From Variovorax sp. (GTDB lineage Bacteria; Pseudomonadota; Gammaproteobacteria; Burkholderiales; Burkholderiaceae_C): a stretch of DNA of 64,000 bases. The notes under the pieces were generated by a model, which was not told where the DNA came from, searched no databases, and saw only the letters and a program-made list of their open reading frames with translations. Each line of letters starts with the position of its first letter. Position 1 is the first letter of the stretch. The DNA lies in contig SEGS01000012.1 in NCBI GenBank assembly GCA_004210915.1, forward strand, positions 62,001 to 126,000. Direction: 5' to 3'. A program made the translations under genes and the position numbers. Shown piece after piece: positions 17,510 to 26,559 of the stretch.

Positions 17510-18160
17510 ATGAAAAAAATCGTTCTCTCCACCTGCGCCGTTGCCTTCTTCCTGACGGGCTGCGCCGGCATGAGTGACACGCAGCGCAACACGGGCATCG
17601 GCGCAGGCGCCGGCGCACTGGGCGGTGCAGCCATCGGCGCAGCCACAGGCAACAGCCGCACCGCCGCAGCGGGCGCGGCCATCGGTGCGGGCGTGGGCGC
17701 GCTGGGCGGCTACCTGTGGTCGCAACGCATGGAAGCGCAGAAGCGCCAGATGGAACAGGCCACGCAAGGCACCGGCATCGCCGTGTCGCAGACCGCCAAC
17801 AACGAATTGAAGCTGGCGATCCCGAGCGATGCCGGCTTCGACACCGGTCGCGCCGCCATCCGGCCCGCGCTGGCACCGGTGCTCGACCAGTTCGCCAACG
17901 GTCTGCGCGGCAACCCGAACGCCGAAGTGCGCATCATTGGCCACACCGACAGCACCGGCTCGGACGCCATCAACAACCCGCTGTCGATCGAGCGCGCCTC
18001 CAGCACGCGTGACTACCTGATCGCCCGCGGCGTGTCGCCGGCCGCCTTCAAGATCGAAGGCCGCGGTTCGCGCGAGCCCGTCGCCGACAATGGCAGCGAC
18101 GCGGGCCGGGCCCAGAACCGCCGCGTCGAAATCTACGTGGGTGAGCGTCCGCAGGGCTGA
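17510..18160 (+). CDS. OmpA-family lipoprotein with glycine-zipper segment
   Basis: 216 residues. Signal peptide with lipobox LTGC (Cys about 19), then a glycine/alanine-zipper region (GIGAGAGALGGAAIGAATG repeated in variant form to about residue 68), a short charged helix, and a C-terminal OmpA peptidoglycan-binding domain (IIGHTDSTGSDAINNPLSIERA, RGSREPVADN, NRRVEI). It should anchor in the outer membrane and bind peptidoglycan, like YiaD/Pal-type proteins. A second, shorter OmpA lipoprotein follows 57 bases downstream. Confidence 0.92.
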   Translation: MKKIVLSTCAVAFFLTGCAGMSDTQRNTGIGAGAGALGGAAIGAATGNSRTAAAGAAIGAGVGALGGYLWSQRMEAQKRQMEQATQGTGIAVSQTANNELKLAIPSDAGFDTGRAAIRPALAPVLDQFANGLRGNPNAEVRIIGHTDSTGSDAINNPLSIERASSTRDYLIARGVSPAAFKIEGRGSREPVADNGSDAGRAQNRRVEIYVGERPQG

Positions 18161-18217
18161 TGAGTCCGCGGGGGCGCCGCCCCCGTGTCACTCCATCCGT
18201 TCAAGGGAAAGAAAACA

Positions 18218-18769
18218 ATGAAGCATTTCGTCATCACCGCCGTCGCTGCAGCCACCTGGTTGCTCGCCGGCTGCGCCACCGACGCGCCCCCGCCGCCCGC
18301 GCCGGCCCAGCCAGTCGCCGAAGCCAACACGTGGACGGCCCGGCTCGCCACGCTGAAGGCCGCGCTCGAAGCGTCGACTGCCGGCACGGGCGTGGTGATC
18401 GAGCAGACCGCGGACAACCGGCTGCGCGTGGTGATGCCTAACGAGCGTTCGTTCGATGTCGGCCGTGCCAACGTCAAGCGCGACCTGGCCCAAGTGCTGG
18501 ACAAGATCGCCGAAGGTCTGCGCAGCGCGACGCGTGCCAACATCCTGATCGTCGGCCACACCGACAGCACGGGCGGCGACAGCCAGAACGAGCGCCTGTC
18601 GGTGGCCCGCGCCGACGGCGCCCGCGATCATCTGGTGACCCGCGGCGTGCTTTCGTCCATCGTCCAGACCGAAGGCCGTGCCGCCCGCGAACCGCTGGCA
18701 GACAACAACACGGCCGCCGGCCGCGCGCAGAACCGCCGCGTAGAGATCTTCGTCAGCGAGAAGGGCTGA
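18218..18769 (+). CDS. OmpA-family lipoprotein
   Basis: 183 residues. Signal peptide ends at lipobox LLAGC (Cys about 18), followed by a Pro-rich linker and an OmpA domain (ILIVGHTDSTGGDSQNERLSVARA, NRRVEIFV). It is clearly related to the preceding gene in the OmpA domain but lacks the glycine zipper, so the pair looks like a tandem duplication with loss or gain of that segment. ATG 18218 is preceded by AAGGGAAAG. Its 3' end overlaps the convergent response-regulator gene by 17 bases. Confidence 0.92.
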   Translation: MKHFVITAVAAATWLLAGCATDAPPPPAPAQPVAEANTWTARLATLKAALEASTAGTGVVIEQTADNRLRVVMPNERSFDVGRANVKRDLAQVLDKIAEGLRSATRANILIVGHTDSTGGDSQNERLSVARADGARDHLVTRGVLSSIVQTEGRAAREPLADNNTAAGRAQNRRVEIFVSEKG

Positions 18770-19391
18770 GCTCCCGCAGGCGGTTGGCCAGTTCCACCGC
18801 CGACTTGACTTCCATCTTCTCGAACACGCGCGCACGGTGGACCTCCACCGTGCGCACGCTGATGGCCAACTGCTCGGCGATCAGCTTGTTCGGCAGTCCC
18901 TCGATCACCCGTTGCATCACCTCGCGTTCGCGCTCGGTGAGTTCGGCGACGCGCGTGACAAGAAGCTGACGCCCCCGCCGCGCCTCCAGCGCCAAGAGCG
19001 AGGCCGCGAGCGCATGCTCGATGCGGTCGACCAGCGCGTTGTCCGACGACGGCTTCTCGCAGAAATCGAAGGCACCGCGCTTGACCGCGTCGACCGCGGT
19101 CGGCACGTCGGCATGGCCCGTGAGGAAGATCACCGGCATCGCCTCGAGCAGGCCATGCTCGGCCAGCCGGTCGAACAGCACCAGCCCGCTGGTGCCCGGC
19201 ATGCGCACGTCCAGCAGCAGGCAGTGTGGCTGGTCGACGGGCAGCACTTCGGCCAGTCGCGCCTCGAAGGCCTCGGCACTGGGGAAATGCTCGCTGGCCA
19301 GACGGCGCGAGCGCAGCAGCCAGGCCAGCGCCTCGCGCACGCTGGCATCGTCGTCGACGATGAAGATCAGGCCATCGATCAGCGGTTGCAT
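18753..19391 (-). CDS. FixJ/NarL-type response regulator
   Basis: 212 residues. The receiver domain has the acidic DDD pocket near residue 14, the phospho-acceptor aspartate in LLLDVRMPG (about 62), LTGHADV and the lysine of EKPSSD. The C-terminal LuxR-type domain reads LTEREREVMQRVIEGLPNKL then VRTVEVHRARVFEKM. It lies 22 bases after the PAS-kinase gene, which is surely its partner. The FixJ-like receiver suggests a transcriptional response to a signal sensed by the membrane kinase; targets are unknown. Confidence 0.92.
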   Translation of the reverse strand: MQPLIDGLIFIVDDDASVREALAWLLRSRRLASEHFPSAEAFEARLAEVLPVDQPHCLLLDVRMPGTSGLVLFDRLAEHGLLEAMPVIFLTGHADVPTAVDAVKRGAFDFCEKPSSDNALVDRIEHALAASLLALEARRGRQLLVTRVAELTEREREVMQRVIEGLPNKLIAEQLAISVRTVEVHRARVFEKMEVKSAVELANRLRELSPSR

Positions 19392-19413
19392 CGGGAAGCT
19401 CGCGAAGAAGGTG

Positions 19414-21561
19414 TCATGCCACCGGCAGTGTGAACCGGAACACGGTGCCGCGCGGCCGGTTGGCTTCGAACACCAGCGCGCCGCCATGTTGCTCGACCAC
19501 GGTGCGGCACAGGCTCAGGCCGAGTCCCATGCCATCGGCGCGCGTGGTGAAGAAAGGCGTGAACAGCTGCGATGCCACGTCGTCGCTGACGCCGATGCCG
19601 ATATCGGCCACCGCGAATTCGAGCCAGCGCCGCACGTCGCCCGCCTCGTCGATCGTCGCCGACTCGGCGCCGCCGACACGCACGACCCGCGCCACGCGCA
19701 GGCGCAACACGCGCTCGCGGGTGCCGGGCGCGTCCATCGCCTGCATGGCGTTGCGCGCGAGGTTGAGCAACACCTGCTCGACCAATGTTCGGTCGCACAT
19801 CACGGCGGGCAGCTGTTCCTCGAGCGCCAGTTCGATGCGGACGCCCAGCTTGCGCGCCTGCAGTTGCACCAGCGGCAGCACCGCATCGATCAGCGCCTGG
19901 GGCGCGACCGGCTCGCGCGTGCGATCGCGTCGCCGCACGAAGTCGTGCACGCTGCGGATCACGTGACCGGCACGCTCGGCCTGCTCCGCGATGCGCCGCA
20001 CAGCCATGGCCACGTCGCGGTCCGCGCCCGCACCACCGGCCTGCTCGAGCAGGTTGAGCGAACCGCTCGCGTAGCTGGCGATCGCCGCCAGCGGCTGGGT
20101 GAGTTCGTGGCTCAGGTGTGAGGCCATTTCGCCGACCGTGGCCAGCCGCGCGCTGGCCTGCAGGCGCTCCTGCGTCGCGCGCGAGAGTTCCTCGATGCGG
20201 CGCTGCTCGCTGATGTCGATGAAGGCGCTCATCCAGCCGGTCTGCACGCGTTGCGCATTGATCAGCGGCGCCTCGAAGATCAGCACCGGAAAACGCGTGC
20301 CGTCCTTGCGCATGAAGACCGATTCGAAGCCCTCGCGCGGCGGCACGCCACCGGCCAGGCGCAGCGTCTGGCGGCGCTGGTACTCGTGCGCCAGCTCGGT
20401 CGGCCAGTAGGGCGCACCGCTCTCGCCCGAGGCATCACCGCGTGCATCGCTCCCCCGCGAATCGCCCACGGCCATCAGTTCGTCGGCCGTGAAGCCGACC
20501 ATGTCGCAGAAGGCCGGGTTCACATAGGTCAGGCGGCCCTGCAGATCGCGTGCGCGCAGCCCCGTCACGACCGAGTCTTCCATTGCCTTGCGAAAGGCCA
20601 GCGAGTCGGCCAGATCGCGCTCCACGCGCAGACGACGCCGCGTGTCGAGGGCCAGCAGCACCAGCACCGAGATCAGCGCGATCGACACCGCGGTGACCAG
20701 CGCCGTCAGCACGTTCGGAAAGAGGTCGGGCGCGGCGCGCCAGCCGTCGACGCGCAGCATCAGCGGGTTGCCAGGCAGGTCGACCTGCTGCTGCGAGGTG
20801 AAGATGCGGGTGCCCGTGCGGCGCGACGTGCCGACGGCCACCAGCCGCGTGCCATCGATCTCGGTGAAGGCGACTTCCTGCCGGCGCTTGAGGGTCGGAC
20901 CAACCAGTTCGAGCAGCACGTCGCGCAGCGAATGGCTGGCCACGAGGTAACCGCCCTCGACGGGCACGCACAGCTCCATCACCTCCATCCCGCCCGCTTC
21001 GACCGCCGGCAGATAGTGGCTCGATGAATAGGCGGGCCCGCCAAGCTCCCGCGCCGCCGCGCAGGCCGTGGCCACATCGGACTGCCCGGCGCCGCGGCTC
21101 TGTTCGGGGAGCAGGCGCGGGCGATAGGGCGTGTCGACGGCGGCGATCGGGCGCAGCGCTTCATCGCGCCATTCGATGCGCAACCACTCGCGGTGTTCGC
21201 GCAGCAGGGCATCGGCCGCGGAGATCCATTGCGGTGAGTCGACGGTGCCGGGCTGCGTCGCGCGCAGGCTCTGCACGTTGCGCTGCAGGCTGGCGCGCAG
21301 GTCGACCACGGCGTCGGCCGTGTCGCGGTCGAGCGCGGCCTGCACCTGCTCGACCTCGTGTCGGCCCGCGAGCCACACCACCGTGGACAACAGCACCAGC
21401 ACCAGCACGGCGAGCAGCAGCCACAGGAACCAGCGCTGCCACAGCGAGCGCAAGCGTCCCCAGGCCAATGCGATGCCGCGCGGCAGTCGTGGGGACCGTG
21501 GCTGCGCCGCATTGGCGGTCGCGTGCGCCTCGCGCATCGGACGGGCTGACTCCGCCGCCAT
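19414..21561 (-). CDS. Membrane PAS-domain sensor histidine kinase (DctB/FixL-like)
   Basis: 715 residues. Two transmembrane helices (about 44-66 and 286-306) enclose a periplasmic sensor domain; a cytoplasmic PAS domain follows (NPAFCDMVGFTADELMAVGD) and then the kinase core. The H box is LSHELTQPLAAIASYASG, the N box LLNLARNAMQAMD, and the G boxes DIGIGV and GMGLGLSLCR. The ATG touches the stop of nit (no gap) and the regulator gene follows, so it is the middle of a nit-kinase-regulator unit. The ligand is unknown. Confidence 0.92.
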   Translation of the reverse strand: MAAESARPMREAHATANAAQPRSPRLPRGIALAWGRLRSLWQRWFLWLLLAVLVLVLLSTVVWLAGRHEVEQVQAALDRDTADAVVDLRASLQRNVQSLRATQPGTVDSPQWISAADALLREHREWLRIEWRDEALRPIAAVDTPYRPRLLPEQSRGAGQSDVATACAAARELGGPAYSSSHYLPAVEAGGMEVMELCVPVEGGYLVASHSLRDVLLELVGPTLKRRQEVAFTEIDGTRLVAVGTSRRTGTRIFTSQQQVDLPGNPLMLRVDGWRAAPDLFPNVLTALVTAVSIALISVLVLLALDTRRRLRVERDLADSLAFRKAMEDSVVTGLRARDLQGRLTYVNPAFCDMVGFTADELMAVGDSRGSDARGDASGESGAPYWPTELAHEYQRRQTLRLAGGVPPREGFESVFMRKDGTRFPVLIFEAPLINAQRVQTGWMSAFIDISEQRRIEELSRATQERLQASARLATVGEMASHLSHELTQPLAAIASYASGSLNLLEQAGGAGADRDVAMAVRRIAEQAERAGHVIRSVHDFVRRRDRTREPVAPQALIDAVLPLVQLQARKLGVRIELALEEQLPAVMCDRTLVEQVLLNLARNAMQAMDAPGTRERVLRLRVARVVRVGGAESATIDEAGDVRRWLEFAVADIGIGVSDDVASQLFTPFFTTRADGMGLGLSLCRTVVEQHGGALVFEANRPRGTVFRFTLPVA

Positions 21562-22377
21562 CTAGAGCACGTCGTGCGACAACACTGGCAGCCGCGTGCG
21601 GGCCTGCGCGACCGCGGCCGCGTCCAGGTCGTGCAGCACCACGCCCTCGCCGCTGGCTTGCTGTGCCACCACCGTGCCCCACGGGTCGACGACGGCGGTC
21701 TGGCCCCAGGTGCGGCGCCCGTTCTCGTGCGTGCCGCCCTGCGCGGGCGCGACGACCCACGCCAGGTTCTCGATGGCGCGGGCGCGCAGCAGCACCTCCC
21801 AATGGGCGCTGCCGGTGGTGTGCGTGAAAGCGCTCGGGACCAGAAGCAGCTCGGCGCCCTGCCGCGCCAGGCCGCGGTACAGCGCCGGAAAGCGCAGGTC
21901 GTAGCAGACGCTCATGCCGATGCGCCAGCGATGGCCGTCGCGCGACGGCAGATCGAAGGTCACGGGCTCGTGGCCCGGCGCGATCACGCGGCGTTCGTCG
22001 AACTGCTCGCGGCCGTTGTCGAAGAAGAAAAGGTGGATCTTGTCGTAGCGCGCGACACGGCTGCCGTCGGGCGCCCAGGCGATCGAGCTGTTGAAGACGT
22101 GGTCTGTATCGTCGGTTTCAACCGGCAGCGTGCCGCCGACGATCCAGAGGTCGAACTCGCGCGCCGCGTCAGCCAGAAAATCCTGCACCACGCCGGCGCC
22201 CGCGGTCTCGCGCAGCGCCAGCTTGTCGGTGTCGCGCGCGCCCATCATGCAGAAGTACTCGGGCAACACCGCGAGCTCGGCGCCGGCTGCGGCGGCCTGC
22301 GCCAGCAGCGCGTGCGCGCTTGCGAGGTTGGCTTCACGCGCCACGGCCGAGACCATCTGGATCGCTGCGACTTTCAT
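21562..22377 (-). CDS. Carbon-nitrogen hydrolase of the Nit family
   Basis: 271-residue nitrilase-superfamily enzyme. The Glu-Lys-Cys triad is visible in LPEYFCMMG (Glu about 42), RYDKIHLFFF (Lys about 117) and GMSVCYDLRFPALYRGL (Cys about 158). Closest by feel to Nit1/Nit2-type deaminated-glutathione or omega-amidases. The ATG overlaps the yhdP stop in an ATGA. In many betaproteobacteria yhdP and nit are followed by tldD; here the sensor kinase gene follows instead. Confidence 0.9.
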   Translation of the reverse strand: MKVAAIQMVSAVAREANLASAHALLAQAAAAGAELAVLPEYFCMMGARDTDKLALRETAGAGVVQDFLADAAREFDLWIVGGTLPVETDDTDHVFNSSIAWAPDGSRVARYDKIHLFFFDNGREQFDERRVIAPGHEPVTFDLPSRDGHRWRIGMSVCYDLRFPALYRGLARQGAELLLVPSAFTHTTGSAHWEVLLRARAIENLAWVVAPAQGGTHENGRRTWGQTAVVDPWGTVVAQQASGEGVVLHDLDAAAVAQARTRLPVLSHDVL

Positions 22378-25300
22378 GGAATCTTCTCCGTCGGTTGCGC
22401 ATCGCGCGCGGTCGGCGCGCCTCGCAGGAAACGCCGTGGCACCTTGGTGATCTTGGGGTCGGTCCATGTGCCTTCGATCTGGAACTCCTGGGTCGCGGCC
22501 GTGGCCAGCGGCTTGCTCAACACCATCTGCGCGAGGAAGGCGCCCAGGCCGATGGCCGGGTTGATCGCGGTCGCCACCAGTGCCGCGGTGCCGGCATTGA
22601 TCTCGGGCACGACGACCACGCGCAAGTCCTGCGTTTCGCGCGCGATGTCGGCCGAGCCATCCATCAACGCTGCGGCGTTCACGCCCTTCATCTGCAGGTT
22701 GTTGGTGCTGGCGATGCCTTCGCGCAGCGTGGCATTGCCGCGGATGAAATCGAAGGCGAAGCCCTGGCTGAACACATCCCGGAAGTCGAGCGTCAGGCGC
22801 CGCGGCAAGGCCTGCAGGCTGAGCACGCCCAGCAGCTTGGCCAGGCCCGGATCGGCCTGCAGGAACTGGCCCTTGGCGACATCGATGGCCAGCTGGCCGC
22901 CCAGGCTCGGATAGTCGAGCGACAGCGGCGAGCCCCGCCATTCGACCTTGCCTTCGAGCCGGCCGCGGCCATCGCGCACCACGCCGGGCATGCCGAAGCG
23001 GGTGAGCAGCGCGCCGGCATCGCTCATGTCGAGATCGAAGTGCATCGCCGTGCGCCGCTGTTCGATGCGACTCTGCCGCTCGGCGCCGGCCACGGCCGCC
23101 CAGCTGCCGGAGGCGCTGAAACGGGCTTCGGGCGTGGTGAAGGCCAGTTTCTTGAGTTCCCACACGCGCCCCGCACCGCCGAGGTTGACCGCATCGATCT
23201 CGGCGCGCCCGAGCTTCTTGCCGAGCAGTTCGAAGTCGTCGACCACGATGTCGAGCGCGGGCAGGGTGTCGGGTTGCTCGTCCAGCAGCGCCTCGACCTG
23301 CGTCGCCTCGGCCGGCGCGATGCGCAGGCGCGCCAGTCGTGCATAGAGCCGGCCGGCCTGCGTGTGCCGGTACTCGGCATAGCCACTGAGTTCGCGCGCG
23401 TCGATGTTGCCGCGCCAGAGCGTGCCCTCGCGCGTGCCGCCCAGCACCACGTCGTGCAGCGTGCGACCGCCGATGGCCAGCTGGCCGGCCTGTACCGCGA
23501 TGCGGCTGGGCAGGTACGACAGTGCGTCGTCGGTGGTCGGCGTGTCGGCGCGGGCCACCGGCGCATGACCGGTGGCTTCGGTGAAGAGCGATTGCCAGGC
23601 CGGCAGGTCGAGCCGCTGCAGCCGCACGTGGGCGTGCACGCCGGGTTCGCCATGGCGGACGCTGTCGTCCTGCGCCGATCTGGTGCCGACCGAAATGCCG
23701 CCCTGCAGCACGCGCGCGTCCGCAGCGGAAATGTCGCGCACATAGTGCGCCGATCCGATGTCGCCGAGCGACATCGACAGCGTGTCTTGCAGGGCCGGCG
23801 CGCGTGCGCCGGCCTCGCGCGAGGTCACCTTCTTCTCGATGTGCAGCGGCATCGGCGTCTCGGCCGACTTCGTGAGCGGCTCGGGCAGTTGCAGTCCCAG
23901 GCCCTGCAGGCTGCTGGTGACCGAGAACTCCGGCGTGCCATCGCGCACCGACACCGTGGCCGCGTACGGCGTGCTGCCGGAGGCGCGCGCCGCCAGCTTG
24001 GCCAGCCAGTCGACCTCGCGCGCCGCCTGCAGGCCTTCGGCCGTGGCCGTGCCCTGCGCGCGGAAGTTCAACTCCGAACCGGTGCCCGCATAGCGGCCGC
24101 TGCCTTCGACGCGCACCTCGCCGCCCACCAGCCGCGCCTGCACGCCGGCGAGCGAGAAGCCCGTCTCGGTGAAGTCGAGCGCGCCGCGCGCATGGGTGAA
24201 GGCGGGCGCTTCCGGCGCCAGCTGCAATTCGTTGTCGGCAAGGCCGATGCGCGCCTGCAGCTTCACCTTGTCCATGGCCTCGAGCGGCAGGTCGAGCCGC
24301 AGCCGGTAGTCGGCTGCCCCGGCGGCGCGCACGCGCCCCAGCACCGGCGCCGCCGCCTCGCCGACCAGCGGCGCACCGACGCGCAGCAACTCCGCCAACG
24401 GCCCCTTCGCCTCGGCGTCGACCTTGAGCACCGGCGCGTGGTGCGCCATGTCGGCGATCGACGCTTCGCCCTTGCCGATCTCGATACCGGCCGCGCCCGC
24501 GATGCGGCCGCGCGCCTGGCGCACCTGCATGCCCGCGCGTTCGAAAATCAGCTCGCCGGACACGCCCTCCAGCGCCGGCCAGACCGGGGCTGCCACCGCC
24601 GAGGCACCGCCGGCGGCTGAGCGCGCGGTCATTGGCGGCACGTACGCATAGCTCACACCCGAGACTTTGGCCGCGATGCGGAAGTCGCCCTTTGCCGGGT
24701 CTGTGAAGGGCATGTCGTGCAGGTCGCCGCGCACGCGGAAATCGACACTGCTGGCGCCGCCCCTGGTCACGGCATCGCGCACGTAGTCGCGCGTGCCTTT
24801 GGGAATGTCGAGCGGCAGGTAGCGAAACACGCGCGTGCCGTCGGCGCGCGTCAACTGCCCCTTGAGATCGAGCACGCCCGGGAAACGCGCGCCACCCGCC
24901 GAGCTGGCCGGGTCGCTGGTGCGCCAGCTTGCTTCCGCCTGGCCTTCGGCATCGGCATTGGCGAAGCGCAGGTCGGCAACCTGCAGCTGCGCCGCACCGC
25001 GGTCGAGCGTCCATCGCAACTGCGTCGCGAGCCGCTCGATGGGAATGTCGGGTTCCTCGAACACGCCAGGGAACATCAGCAGCCCTTGCGTGATGGCCAG
25101 CGTGGCCGTGCCGCCGGTGTGGCTGGCGTCGAAATCGATGGTCGCGCCACTGAGCCCGGGCGTGCCGATGGGCGGGCGGCGGTAGACGGCACCGCCACCG
25201 GCGGCGCTGGCCGGTGGCGTGCCCGGCGCTGCCGCCACCACGACCGCCGGCTGCGCTGCGATGCGCAGGCCGCTGACGCGCCCCTTCGCGCGGTAGCTGT

Positions 25301-26534
25301 CGGGCGCGCTGGGCGCTCCTTGCCATTGCGCGTCGATCTGCTCGACCAACCCGCGTGGCGCGTAGGCATCGAGCACCTGGTGCGTCGCCGCGCCCAACGG
25401 CAAGCGATCGGCAATCAGTGCGAGCGCGGCCAGGTCGAGCCGGTCGGCCCGCAAGGCGCCGCGCTCGGGGACGCTGTCTTGCGCACGGGTGTGCTGCAGC
25501 CAGAAATTGCCGCCCGGCCAGCGCATGCCGTCGAGCGTGTCGAACTGCAACTGGGTGGTCGAGAACTCGTAGGTGCCCTCGTTGACGCGACCGGCCAGCC
25601 GACCGGTCACGTTGGCCAGCATCAGCGGCTGCAGGCCGCGGCCCAGCGCGGTGTCGACCCGCGCCAGGCCGAGATCGAGCGCGCCGCCGACCGGCTTGCC
25701 GTCGGCCACGTCGACCCAGGCGCGCAGCGCGCCGCTGCCTTCACGGATGCGCGCATCGAGCGTGACGTACTGGCCGAGCCGCGTGACGTCGATGCGCGGC
25801 AGCTCGGCGAAGAGCTGGCCGCGCCAGGTCTGCCAGTGGCCGGTGCGAACCGAGAGCAGCGGCTGGCGGAATTCGCCTTGCGCCGTGAAGCGCTCGCCCC
25901 AGCCTTCGGGCGGCGTGGCGTCCAGCCGCATCGCATGGCGCCGACCGCCATTGCGCGCCACGAAGCGCACGTCGGTGAGCAGCAGCGGCTGGACCCGTCG
26001 GCGCTCGTCGGTCCAGCGCACGGTGCCGCCTTCGACCACGAACTCGCGTTGCGCGAAAAACCAGTCGGCCGCGCGGGTCTCTCCGGTGGTTTCGCCCGAC
26101 ATGTCCATGCCGGCGACGTGGAGCTTGCCGAGCGCATCGCGCCGAACCTCGACTTGCGGACTCTCGATGTAGAGCTGCTCGAAACTCAGGCGAAAGATGG
26201 AGCGCGGCGACACGCTGGCGACCACCCGCTGCAGGCGCAGCGCCTCGCGTTGTTGGGGATCGAGCAGCACCACATCGCGCGCTTCGAATGCGGGGAACAA
26301 GCCCTCGGAGCGGGCACTGATCGAGCCGATGCGCACGGGGACGCCGATGGCCTTGCTGGCCTGCGTTTCGAGCGCTCCACGGTAATCGCCGATTCGCGGC
26401 ACAATCCACGCGTGTAGGACAACCACTGACAGCGCCAGCAGAAGCCATGCAGCGATCAGCAAACCCAGCAGCCAACGCGCCGTTGCAGCGGTGATCTTGA
26501 GCAGACGTGAAGGGGAAGACGCCGTGTCGTTCAT
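22374..26534 (-). CDS. yhdP: YhdP-family AsmA-like envelope protein
   Basis: 1386 residues, normal for YhdP. One N-terminal transmembrane helix (WLLGLLIAAWLLLALSVVV, about residues 20-38) anchors a huge periplasmic beta-rich body (DUF3971 then AsmA-like C-terminal, ending IEGTWTDPKITKVP). Such proteins bridge the periplasm and move phospholipid to the outer membrane. ATG 26534 puts the helix near the N-terminus; the longer frame upstream is non-coding-looking and opposite glnE. Only 25 bases separate it from the glnE start, too little for two divergent promoters. Confidence 0.92.
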   Translation of the reverse strand: MNDTASSPSRLLKITAATARWLLGLLIAAWLLLALSVVVLHAWIVPRIGDYRGALETQASKAIGVPVRIGSISARSEGLFPAFEARDVVLLDPQQREALRLQRVVASVSPRSIFRLSFEQLYIESPQVEVRRDALGKLHVAGMDMSGETTGETRAADWFFAQREFVVEGGTVRWTDERRRVQPLLLTDVRFVARNGGRRHAMRLDATPPEGWGERFTAQGEFRQPLLSVRTGHWQTWRGQLFAELPRIDVTRLGQYVTLDARIREGSGALRAWVDVADGKPVGGALDLGLARVDTALGRGLQPLMLANVTGRLAGRVNEGTYEFSTTQLQFDTLDGMRWPGGNFWLQHTRAQDSVPERGALRADRLDLAALALIADRLPLGAATHQVLDAYAPRGLVEQIDAQWQGAPSAPDSYRAKGRVSGLRIAAQPAVVVAAAPGTPPASAAGGGAVYRRPPIGTPGLSGATIDFDASHTGGTATLAITQGLLMFPGVFEEPDIPIERLATQLRWTLDRGAAQLQVADLRFANADAEGQAEASWRTSDPASSAGGARFPGVLDLKGQLTRADGTRVFRYLPLDIPKGTRDYVRDAVTRGGASSVDFRVRGDLHDMPFTDPAKGDFRIAAKVSGVSYAYVPPMTARSAAGGASAVAAPVWPALEGVSGELIFERAGMQVRQARGRIAGAAGIEIGKGEASIADMAHHAPVLKVDAEAKGPLAELLRVGAPLVGEAAAPVLGRVRAAGAADYRLRLDLPLEAMDKVKLQARIGLADNELQLAPEAPAFTHARGALDFTETGFSLAGVQARLVGGEVRVEGSGRYAGTGSELNFRAQGTATAEGLQAAREVDWLAKLAARASGSTPYAATVSVRDGTPEFSVTSSLQGLGLQLPEPLTKSAETPMPLHIEKKVTSREAGARAPALQDTLSMSLGDIGSAHYVRDISAADARVLQGGISVGTRSAQDDSVRHGEPGVHAHVRLQRLDLPAWQSLFTEATGHAPVARADTPTTDDALSYLPSRIAVQAGQLAIGGRTLHDVVLGGTREGTLWRGNIDARELSGYAEYRHTQAGRLYARLARLRIAPAEATQVEALLDEQPDTLPALDIVVDDFELLGKKLGRAEIDAVNLGGAGRVWELKKLAFTTPEARFSASGSWAAVAGAERQSRIEQRRTAMHFDLDMSDAGALLTRFGMPGVVRDGRGRLEGKVEWRGSPLSLDYPSLGGQLAIDVAKGQFLQADPGLAKLLGVLSLQALPRRLTLDFRDVFSQGFAFDFIRGNATLREGIASTNNLQMKGVNAAALMDGSADIARETQDLRVVVVPEINAGTAALVATAINPAIGLGAFLAQMVLSKPLATAATQEFQIEGTWTDPKITKVPRRFLRGAPTARDAQPTEKIP

Positions 26535-26559
26535 TGAGGATCGCGCTGTGTCAGGAATT

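Noticed and set aside
22320-24620. Long plus-strand frame opposite yhdP
   Set aside because: Shadow; low-complexity His/Arg/Gln composition and no start context.
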